Shown: in pieces, positions 34,338 through 64,000 of the stretch
Numbering within the stretch: the first letter of the stretch is position 1
Layout of the letters: the number at the start of each line of letters is the position of its first letter
NCBI GenBank assembly: GCA_022495005.1
Contig: JAGYXB010000559.1
Span: forward strand, 434,001 to 498,000
Source: Rhyacophila brunnea
Lineage: Eukaryota; Arthropoda; Insecta; Trichoptera; Rhyacophilidae
Direction of reading: 5' to 3'
DNA length: 64,000 bases
Position numbers and translations under genes: made by a program
The notes under the pieces: generated by a model
What the model was told of the DNA's origin: nothing
Seen by the model: only the letters and a program-made list of their open reading frames with translations
The model's database searches: none

Positions 34338-36171
34338 CGCTGTTTCGCTTTGACATTTCTCTTCCACAGTGCCTGATAGAATTTATCATAGTACCACGTG
34401 GAATCTAATATCAACATTTTAATTTTGGTGGCATTTTAATTTTGTTTAATGTCATAATTAAGATACGTGATTTTATGAAGGGGACGCTACAGGATATTCG
34501 AATATGTCGTTTATTGATGATTTAAGCTTATATATACTTTAAGTTACTTAAGATACTCGAAAATTACATTCGTAACTGAGGACAGGGAAAGAAATGGTGT
34601 TATGTAGGTAGGTACTTATTGAAATTAACACGAATGTGCAAGCTTGAATAATATACCGTGAAGAGCTTTACGCAAACAGGAACAACTCACATAATTCCAG
34701 TAGTATTCATAATGAATTACATCCAGATCTTATGCCAGCATTTAACATTAAAATTTAATAAATAAATCACTAGGAATGGTTTAAAAACTAGCAGGAATAT
34801 TAAAACGTGTAATCTTGTATGGATAAATAGCCAAACGATAAGATAGTATTAGAATACAATTATTCATCGTATTTCACAAAATTTGATCCAAAAAAAAATT
34901 CATCAATTATCGACATAGGCATATCACTTACAAGGCCTCCTCCAAAAGGCACTTATAAACGGGTAGGTATTCTTCGGTTTTAAATGGGAAAATCATTTGT
35001 TGAAAATATCTAAAGACCGCGTCGCCCCGGTTTCGAGCGCCGTGAGAAAATTTCGAAGCACCAAGGACGCATTACTGAATATTGGTTGAGCTTTCTGAAA
35101 AAATAACTCACAATATCGTGAGAAAAAAATATTTTTATCGAACCTACGGTGAAACTTTAAATATTGCGCCACAACAAAGAATGACAATTTACCAATAGCA
35201 GAATAATAATATACCGCGTAAACGTCATATAAATGCATAGACAATAAATAATTATTCATATGCGCAGTAGCACGGAAAATATGCTCCATTCTTAAATTGC
35301 ACTGCGCTAAAAGATCTCATGCACACGACAATGTTAATATTATTAATTCGACTTTCAAATGAAATAGAGAGATAATATAAAATATATCAATAACTTAACA
35401 AGAAAGTAACTAGAAGTAAAAACAAAATCATTATGCATCGGAAAAGAGTATAAAACAAGATAAACTTTAATTTTTTCGATTATCATATTATTTTTACCTA
35501 TTCTTTTATTTTGAGGCGACTTTGTAGATACATTGTAGGGGTGAAATGAATTCCACAGTATCCCTATTTACTGTACCTACTTACACTCTTTGTACCTACA
35601 CAATCATTGTGTGTTTGGTATGATATCGTATTAAAAAAGTAGGTACCTAGATACCTATACCTATATAATATGTGAAACCCTCATCTAAAATTTAGCGGTC
35701 AATATTCCTAAAAATATCCCTAAATATTTTATTCTGAAGTGCTGCTAAAATACCTATATATGGATATATATTTTAAATTTTAACATTACCTAATGATTAT
35801 TAGAGTTAAAAGTAATATAATATTACATTACTATTCATTAAATAAGTAGGTAGGTACAAGAGTAAAACATAGCCTGAACGTTATTTATTTCTAAAAAAAT
35901 GTTTTCCTGTACAAGAACATTAATAGGACCTTTGAAACGTGATCGGTGCTTCTGCTTCTGATTATGTTTTATTAGGAAGCGTTTGCTGAATAATAATATC
36001 CCTCTAGAATTTTAATCAAAATCCTAACTGTGAATATTTTTTATGTAAAAGCAACCATGCGCCAAGTTTGTGGACTACTTCGCAGTTCGCACAAAAAATT
36101 CATGACATCATGCATAATAATATTCCTCTATTCTCATTAAATATGGCAACATAAACTCGAGTAAATCTAAC
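34338..36171. other. Intergenic DNA upstream of Drp1
   Basis: No coding signal or clear repeat. It would include the Drp1 promoter, but I see no decisive TATA or initiator element. Confidence 0.4.
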
Positions 36172-36207
36172 ATGGCTGCTCTCTGTCGGTTGGAAGTGAT
36201 CATTTGA
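36172..36207 (+). promoter_or_regulatory. Possible upstream ORF in Drp1 5' leader
   Basis: AACATGG is a good start context, opening 11 codons (MAALCRLEVII) that stop 81 bases before the Drp1 start. It matters only if transcription starts upstream of 36172, which the sequence does not settle. Confidence 0.3.
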
Positions 36208-36279
36208 AAATATTTTATAAAATATCAGCTTTCATATCGGGAAATATCAGCAGACGCTTTTATTTCGCATTAGATTTAA

Positions 36280-56856
<20,577 letters not shown>

Positions 56857-57945
56857 ATGCATTTTATGTTGCAATTCTAGTCTATGACATTTAATCCTCA
56901 TGTCAGCATTTTCAGTCGTTGTTTAACTTTTACCAATTTTAACCCATAAAATAACATTTTCTCAATGTTTATTTTCAATGCCCTATTGTAATGTATTTAG
57001 GCACAAATTAATTCGCTTGTTTGTATTCATTCATTCAATACCTCTTAGAATTATAATATTTTGAGGAAATGTATGTCTATTCTGTATAGTAAGTTCACTG
57101 ATAGAGAGCATAATTGCAAAACTGATATAGTGTGCGATTTTAATTTATTCGTATTTGTAGTTGTAGTTAATGACATATTCCATTTTACAATTGTTTTAAA
57201 TAATATGCACTGAACTGTTTTTTATAGTATTAACGCCATGTTATTACCGCCAAGTTGTTGTGTTTTGTAAGTATACTGTTTTCTATGTACTTATTGTTAC
57301 ACGTGAGCAAATTTCTATTCATGTATTGGTAGATATTAAGTTTATACCGATAGACTGTATATATGTATGGTCTTTCTCCTCTTGAATTGTCCCGAATTGT
57401 TGTTCAGTCCAAAGCTCTTGTGGAGCTGCGATTTACCATAATGTGTAGTTTCAGTCTATCTTTAGATTTGGATTTACAAAAATGTGGAAATGTTCTGATA
57501 ATAAGGAGAAATGAATACATCTTCATATTATAAGTAAGTAAATTTATTGTTTTATTACATATTCCATTAGAATAATGCCTATGAACAAACACACTATCCC
57601 TTTCTTCCTTCACATCTCATGCGATTACTCTTTAGTCATTGTCTATGGATACGGTAGGCTAGCTATACATCTGACAGGATTACGTTGCACGGCCCGGCTT
57701 CGGCTATGACGGCCAGGCGGCCAGCGGACTTCCGTACTTTACGGTGCATCTATTGCCCCGCGAACGGCGCTTCCGCTTTTGAGGCCTCCCGTGACATTCC
57801 TAAAGATCATTTTTATAATAATATCATTTTTAGTTTCATCTTTAAATAATCTTCAACACAAAGATATGTACAAAAGAAGTAATCGTAATTTATACAATTA
57901 AGATTAAGTACCTATGTACAATAAATTTTTACAACATGAAAACAA
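56857..57945 (+). other. Drp1: Probable Drp1 3' untranslated region
   Basis: The first AATAAA I see after the stop is at 57920-57925, giving a 3' UTR of about 1.1 kb if it is used. A GC-richer block of unknown nature lies at 57670-57800. Confidence 0.4.
57920..57925 (+). terminator. Drp1: Candidate poly(A) signal of Drp1
   Basis: AATAAA, about 1.06 kb after the stop codon. An earlier variant signal could be used instead. Confidence 0.3.
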
Positions 57946-59293
57946 AACTAGTCCATTTTTGGAATTTGTCGTAAAAAGCCGCAATAATACCTCCGGCGGA
58001 GATTCTAAAGCAACCCTCACGAACATAGAGACATCACTTAGCTTAGTATATTGAATAAGACGTATAAGTTACAAAGTATTGCTTTGTTTAGTCACATTTT
58101 GCAAAAAAATATCACTTAACCGTAAGGCAGTTCTGTCTGCCGTAATCTCTATATATATATATATATAATATGTATATAAACGGTGTAGTAGAAATATATC
58201 TCTCGGAGCCCTCCCTCGCGACGGACAAACATACAATATTACATCTAAATTATATTCTGACACCACAGATGAAATAAAAACAATTATATTTCAGACGAAA
58301 CACCATAAATTTGGATATTCTAGATTATTCTAATTTGAAATCTAGTCTACGAAATTTTTATTGCACATCACATGCATTGTCCACAACGGAACGATAATTT
58401 TTTATAATAATATATTACGCGTCGAGTATTGGAATAAAGAATATCAACACAATTCGAAACGGCGCGGCTCCTACAGAGCGCTCGGTGAAAATTATTTACA
58501 GCGTTCCCATTAAAATATTTTTTCTAAACGGTACATTCGGCTATGCGGATAATATGATTCGATACAGGAAAATGTGAGACATCGATTTATGACTTATTAC
58601 ACGGTGTTATTTCTACATTACCAGCGGTCAGTATTCGGGTATAGATGCAGCTAAATTATAAACAACTCTGGCACCGCGTTATTTAAATGCCACGGTGCGA
58701 GCGTCCGTAAGTAGTAATATTAAGTGTTTACCGCTAATATCAGAGATTATACATTCGAAAACCTAACATGAAAAGCGTATAAATCTTGCGAACACGCGGA
58801 CCGACGGGGGCGTTCGCCGCGTCGACTGAAAGATAAAAAAATAAAAGGAATTCAGTATCCTAAGGTTAGAAAAAATATCATAGGAGCGAAAATAAGAATT
58901 AAGATTAAATATTTATCTCTGTTAAATAATATATATTTCTCTCGACTTTTCCTTTGACTAGTCGTCGGATCTCCGTCCGCTCGGAAGCGTTGGGCCTCTT
59001 GACGGCAAATGAAGAAACCCCATCTCCAAGTGTGCTCCGGACACTTCTCCTTCGTCCGGGCATCCTTTTCCGCCTGCCATATCCTTCCCCGGATGCGAGA
59101 CCGATTTGAAAAAAATGTCCAAAGTCTCGCTCTCATCCTGTACACGTTTTATAAAAACTCACACTGAAACAGTCTCTCGGAGAGCGAACGGTCACTCCGC
59201 GTCTCGGCCGGTCTCCCATCCTCAAACAATGGGAGATGGCGTCGTCCGATCTGATGGTGTCGGGTGAAATTACACCTCGCTCGGGCCGGGCGA
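57946..59293 (-). other. Probable teneurin 3' UTR and intergenic gap
   Basis: It contains an (AT)n run near 58150 and no coding signal on either strand. The sequence becomes GC-rich from about 59000 toward the teneurin stop. The two convergent 3' UTRs may meet or overlap here. Confidence 0.4.
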
Positions 59294-60010
59294 TCAGGAC
59301 CGGCGGCGGTGGGCGCGCCCGCTCTTCCTGCGCTTGCGGCGGCCATCCCTGACGAAGGCCACGTTGCCGGGGTCGTCGGCCAGTTGCGGGTACAGCGCTG
59401 TGGAGTGGACGTCCTGCGCGGTCCACCCGTCTACCACACCGTGCGCGGTGAGCTCCTCTTTCTCCTCCTCGGTCCAGGGCGCCCGTCCTTCCCAACCGGC
59501 CGCCACCAGCGCCTTCTCCTGCTCCCACGCTCTCTCCACAGCGCGCTTGTGGGCATGCTTAACGAGACGTGCCCTCTCTTGTTTGGGGTCCACACCGTAT
59601 TTGAGAACCACGACGGCCTCGGCCCCGTGCAGCCGTACTTCGGTGCCCTGGTCGGCGCCCTCATGCTGCGACACATTAAACATCCCGCCCAGCCTCCGCA
59701 GTTCTTCCATGTCATCACGCACCTTCAGTGCGTTATCCTTCACAAAGTAGAACACATCCTGGTCGTGGATACTGAAGTGTAGGTCCAGGAAGTGAGAGTC
59801 GTTGAAGACGGACGTCACCACGTCCTGCACCACACTGTTCACCCCGTCCACGACGCTCACGAGGGCGCGCCCTCCCGACCTCGATATCAGCAGTCCTTCT
59901 CCGAAGGCAGCCCGCCGGTATGCCACCCTGGGCAGCAGGTTTCGTGTTTTGGGTTCCATTTTCAACAGCGGAACCGGCACAAAACTCAAATCGGTAAACT
60001 TATCATTTAT
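59294..60010 (-). CDS. Ten-m: Ten-m last exon (toxin-like C-terminal domain)
   Basis: It begins INDKFTDLSFVPVPLLKMEP after CCAG and ends in TGA at 59294-59296. It includes VVTSVFNDSHFLDLHFSIHD, HKRAVERAWEQEK and WTEEEKEELTAHG, then a very basic tail RRKRRKSGRAHRRRS. The domain descends from the bacterial polymorphic-toxin GHH nuclease fold. In animal teneurins it is regarded as inactive or at least repurposed, and I see no GHH triad here (GVVDGW in its place). The RRKRR run could be a furin-type site. Confidence 0.9.
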   Translation of the reverse strand: MNDKFTDLSFVPVPLLKMEPKTRNLLPRVAYRRAAFGEGLLISRSGGRALVSVVDGVNSVVQDVVTSVFNDSHFLDLHFSIHDQDVFYFVKDNALKVRDDMEELRRLGGMFNVSQHEGADQGTEVRLHGAEAVVVLKYGVDPKQERARLVKHAHKRAVERAWEQEKALVAAGWEGRAPWTEEEKEELTAHGVVDGWTAQDVHSTALYPQLADDPGNVAFVRDGRRKRRKSGRAHRRRS

Positions 60011-63000
60011 CTGGAAAAAACAACACTTTTTAAAGTGATTTGTCGAAGAAAATTCAATACGATAATATAGGTTCTGTATAACCTGGGCAAATTTATGTAT
60101 TAATCATTTATTAAAGTTTATGTTAATAAGATTGTATTATTCTTTCAAAAGAAATGTTTCATTGTGTGCAATAACCGTCAGACGTTTATCAGGATTTAGT
60201 TGCACGTAGCCACAGGCCAGGTATTCATTTCAGGGACAATGGATATGGTGATTGTATGCGGGATGTGAAATACACAGCTCGTGCCACTCTTCCCGCATAA
60301 AATCTCCATGTTCGAGCCGTCCCTAAAATGAACATTTAGCTTGCGACTTGACGCAATGTGACATGGTTGTCATGTATGACAGCTCGAAATCTATTTATAG
60401 AAATCTCTATAGAAAGAATAATATAAATCTATAAATAACATGTTCTGAATGGCTATATCGTCACCGTTCAGGCAAAAGTCACCAACCCTAAAAACATAGT
60501 TTTGAGATATCGCAATTTGAAAGTTTGAAAATGCAGGAAAAATCAGATTTTAATGTTTTTAAGGTTTTATCTACATTAAATTATTTTCTCATGTCTTCTT
60601 AATAATTTCTTTAAGGTACTTTTACTTTTTGATGCTAATTAAAACATCTGGAAGGTTAAAGGAGGCAAGGTAGCTCAAATTATGGTCTGGTGACTTTTGC
60701 TTGTTAATAATCTGAACAATGTTAGCCAAAAGAAGCATCAGTAAAACTCACCATCCATAGCATAGTGACTTTTGCTTGTATATTTATAACGAAGGATTTT
60801 TTTTTTATAGAGTCAATAATGTCTATTCACCTATAATGACTTTTGCTTGTTAAGATTTTATCGAAAGTCATTTAGTGAAAAACAAATAATTCGGATTTAA
60901 GCAAAATTTTACTAACTTATGTACCGAGGTGAGTTTTGCATCTTAAAGAACATAATTTTACGCTTCGGGTGACATACTCAACTCAAAACTGCCATTTTCA
61001 GGGTTGGTGACTTTTGCCTGAACGGTGACGATATATTGTATTATATTATTCTGGACTTTGTTTTGAATCAAAGCAGCTCATACATTTGAAAATAAAATAG
61101 AAACAGAGCGCAGAAACTTCAGTAAATAAAACATTTTTAACTCACCTTATCATTAATACATTGTAATCCTGAGATGACCCCGAAGTCAGGCGCCAACTGC
61201 GGTGACGTGACGGTGGCCTTGGGCTGGTAGATCATGTCAGCTGTGTACTCGGAGCCGATCATTTTGTCCAGGTCATACCCATACAGCTTCAGCCAGCTGG
61301 TTAGGTCTGTCATGTACGTAAAGTTCTGCTGTCTATTGATGGGATCGTTATTCTGGAACCGGTAGATGAAGATGTCTGTGGGCGTGCTGAGCTTAGTCGC
61401 CAGGTGTTCCCAGGAAGGCGTCATCCACTGGCCCACCGAGGGATCATAGAGCCTCCTGTCGATGTGGACCAACTTCGTATGAGGGTCGAAGATGCCTCCG
61501 TGGAAATCGATTGGCAGATAGAAGTCGGGGTTTGAGTCTGTGACAATCTTTCCGAACGGTGATCTCTTGATTTCTTTGATGATATTTCCATTGGTGTCGA
61601 ACAATGCCATGGGAGATCCATTCTGATCGCAGGCGACGTAGAATCTCTGCTCGCTGGTCTCCACCGTAATGATTACGTTCCTCTGGTCATACAGGAATCT
61701 GAAAGTCTTTCCGGTCTTCGGGTAGTGGACGTGCGTCGGAGAGTCAGGCGTCGTCGGATTTGTGTAGAAGTACTGCGTGACGTTTTCTTTGTCATCCTTC
61801 CATGAGACAATCCTGCCCCTGTCGTCATAGAAATACCAAGATTGGAACTTCTCCCTCTCAAACGCGTGGATAAGTTGACCTCTGGAGTTGTAGCGGTAAT
61901 TCTGCTCTCCCCTTCTCACCATGAAGCCCCTGCCGTCATAGCTGTTGAATTCCGCATCGCCGTACTGAACGACCCTATCTCCGCTGTCGTATCCCAGAGA
62001 AACCTTTTCTCCCTGTTGAATAACGCCGATCACGTTGCCGTTCTCATCGTAAACATATTTCCAATCGCCACTCCCGACCACTTCCATGACGTGCCCGTCG
62101 TTATTGTAAGTGATCCGATCGGTCGAAGATGCCCTGCCGACTGTGAGCTTCTGGGTCTTCACTCTGTTTCTCAAGTCATATTCCAGTTCGAGACGGAAGA
62201 CATCGAAAGCTTTTATATTGATAAGTATCGTTTTTATCCTGCCATGATCGTCATAATCAGTTATCGTGAAGAACTGCTTGCTGGTGTCTTGCATTACGGA
62301 TCGGTTGAATGTGTTGCTGTAAATTCTCAAGTCGCTGATGCCCTCTAGCATTCCTTGATTCTGGTTGTACTTGAGTCGCTGCGGTGGGAGTTCCTTTCCA
62401 TTAATGTTGACTTCTATCGTGGACAACCGGGCGTTTCCGTCATATTGGTATTTATAGTGGCCGTTGTTCAGTCCGCTCTTACTGTTGAATTTGAGTTTTT
62501 CATCTTTCAATATGCCTGCATGATATTTGAAGTCCTGTTTGAGTTCGTAATTCGGCTCGATGACTTCAATGCTCTTCACCAGCTGCGACGACTCTATATA
62601 GGTGTAATGAATAGAAGACAGTCCGGCCAGGGAGGTTTCAAGTTTGCCTGAATTATCATATACATAGGCCACTTTACCGGATTGATGCGGGAACACCTTC
62701 GATAGAATTTGCCCGTCGTCATTGTACAATATTTCATAAGGATGTCGGTTCATCGGAGAGAAATATTGATATTTGAAGAATCCGAGAGAGGTCTGCAGGG
62801 AGAACGCGTGAATGTGCCCTCTGGGCGTAGTCAGAGATTGCAAAGCGCCCGCGTCATCGTATTGCAGCAAATAATCGCTCCCCCTGGGAGTCGTCACCTT
62901 GAGCGGTAAGCTGCTGAACATGTCTTTGAATGCATAAATCATAGAAGAGCCGTCTCCGTACTTGATCTCGAACAGCCTACCGGCTCTGTCGAAGCCGTAT

Positions 63001-64000
63001 GTTTCGCTGAGATCCCCCCATCTCCAGCTCGTTAGTCGGCTGAACCTGTCGTATTCCAGTTCCACTCCCGCGAATATGCCGTTGCGGGGTCCCCACTTTA
63101 TCGGTCTTGCGGTCTTGTCGTACGTGACATCCAACATTTCGACTCGATCGTCCATGAAGACGGCGACGCTGGCCGTATCTCTGTCGTATTCGAATGTGAT
63201 CAAATTTTCTCCATTGACTCTCAGTTTTCTTCCGATCTGCGCCACAGACTTGCCACTCTTGCCTTTACCCGATTGCAATCTTCTTAAGAAGTACCTCCAT
63301 TCGAACCTGTTGGCCAGGTCGCCTCCCACCTCCGTTCTCTGCTTCGCCGGCACTGGGTAACTTTCCCCGAGCAGCGGGTCAATCTCTGCCAGTACCGCGT
63401 ACGGCACCGTGTCTGTCGAGACTGAGTGTCCCCAGGGGAGGATAGTGGATATGCTCCCGTCCGTTGCGACCATGGTCCGGTGTTCCGCGTCGCCTGTTTT
63501 GGTCACGACGCTGGAGCCTTTGATCAGCATCGAGATCGGCCTGCGGTTATCCTGAGTGACCTGAACGGTTGCGCCCTTGAGGCTCAGGTCGAAAGTCAAA
63601 CTTATGATCTTCCCGGTGGGTGTGACAGCCGTCGTGAGTCTACCGAATTCATCGTAGTTGTACACGTAGCTGCGGCCGGTGCTGTCGAGTTTGGTCTTCA
63701 GCAATCCAGTGGGTCCGTGGTAATCGAAGGTGACATTGTAATTGTCCGGGGTGCTCAGCTCGTGTAGCATTCTCATGCGTGACATTCTCAGTCGGCACTT
63801 CTGCCCTTTGGTGTTCTCTATCGAGTTCACCTGACTGGAATAGTCTCTCAGCAGGAACACTTTATTTCCGGCGGCATCCGTGACAGTGCTGAGCTTTCCG
63901 TTGCTCGTGTTTACGTTGTAGGTGAAGACATAAACCGTCTCTCCGGTAAGGATGTTCTTGGTCGCGATATGCTGGCCGAATCTGTTGAACCCGTAGATCT
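59294..64000 (-). CDS. Ten-m: Teneurin (Ten-m-like), last two coding exons, 5' partial
   Basis: A huge single-pass cell-surface adhesion protein. This part is the extracellular C-terminal half: the YD-repeat barrel, the RHS-associated core and the toxin-like C-terminal domain. Exons on the minus strand are 64000-61146 (951 codons, open to the window edge) and 60010-59294 (238 codons plus TGA). The donor is AAG|GTGAG and the acceptor CCAG, in phase. YD repeats include YVYNYDEFGRLTTA, YQYDGNARLSTI and WYFYDDRGRIVSW. The RHS core is RRLYDPSVGQWMTPSWEHLA. The tail FVPVPLLKMEPKTRNLLP, ALVSVVDGVNSVVQDVV and YPQLADDPGNVAF agrees with my memory of fly Ten-m more than Ten-a. Coding GC is far above that of the flanks. 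Confidence 0.9.
60226..60333. repeat. Short inverted repeat in the teneurin intron
   Basis: CATTTCAGGGAC...TGCGGG at the left matches the complement of CCCGCATAAAATC...GTCCCTAAAATG at the right, with mismatches. Probably a worn foldback element. Confidence 0.4.
60458..61031. mobile_element. MITE with GTGACTTTTGC repeats in the teneurin intron
   Basis: TCGTCACCGTTCAGGCAAAA (left) is the exact complement of the right end TTTTGCCTGAACGGTGACGA, and TIRs run about 37 bp. TATA flanks both ends (60454-60457 and 61032-61035). The word GTGACTTTTGC or a close variant recurs near 60698, 60766, 60836 and 61007. It makes up half of the 1.1-kb intron. 574 bp, non-coding. Confidence 0.75.
61146..64000 (-). 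CDS. Ten-m: Ten-m penultimate exon (YD repeats, RHS core), partial
   Basis: Open through the window edge in the frame ending YVFTYNVNTSNGKLSTVTDA, so the exon is at least 2855 nt. It ends ISGLQCINDK at the donor. No stop interrupts it. Long undivided exons in this part of teneurin are usual in insects. Confidence 0.9.

Noticed and set aside
59264..59782. Long plus-strand ORFs opposite the teneurin exons (59264-59782 and 61842-63767)
   Set aside because: They are mirror frames of GC-rich teneurin coding sequence and lack recognisable domains.
59999..61157. A 12-base near-repeat (ATTAATGATAAG / ATAAATGATAAG) across the last teneurin splice junction, suggesting an alternative acceptor at 59999
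   Set aside because: With the canonical CCAG acceptor at 60010 the junction gives INDKINDK, which keeps the length I remember for fly Ten-m at this point. The alternative acceptor would delete four residues and has no better pyrimidine tract.

Overview
This is a eukaryotic nuclear window, almost certainly from an insect. It is AT-rich and intron-containing, packed with DNA transposons, and carries a short (TTAGG)-type arthropod telomere-like tract. Its two recognisable host genes are orthologues of the animal genes Drp1 (dynamin-1-like, mitochondrial fission) and Ten-m (teneurin). I cannot fix the insect order from sequence alone.

Layout. 1-9 kb: intergenic DNA made of transposon remnants, including a three-level nest of hAT-type elements (2372-5201). 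9.06-15.87 kb: a 12-bp-TSD element with inverted arms, each holding a hammerhead-ribozyme-like core, split by a Ty3/Gypsy LTR retrotransposon (9760-15860). The Gypsy pol reading frame holds, between RNase H and integrase, an extra domain that reads as a TARG1/OARD1-type macrodomain (ADP-ribosyl hydrolase) with both catalytic residues kept. This is the most unusual thing in the window. 16-36 kb: gene-poor DNA with hAT, Harbinger and Helitron elements, a LINE nested in a hAT, a possible THAP-domain exon and one likely first exon of a small secreted protein (DUF4789-like). 36.3-56.9 kb: the complete Drp1 coding region, 13 exons on the + strand, 694 codons, all junctions GT/AG and in phase. Its introns are filled with transposons; one intron is almost entirely a piggyBac-like element. 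59.3-64 kb: the last two coding exons of a teneurin on the - strand, running off the right edge. Drp1 and the teneurin converge tail to tail with about 2.4 kb between stop codons.

The two host genes have no evident functional link. Most other structure is mobile DNA, and in many cases TIRs and target-site duplications (TSDs) can be read exactly, which gives the order of insertion. All calls come from reading the sequence; no database search was possible, and family comparisons are from memory.
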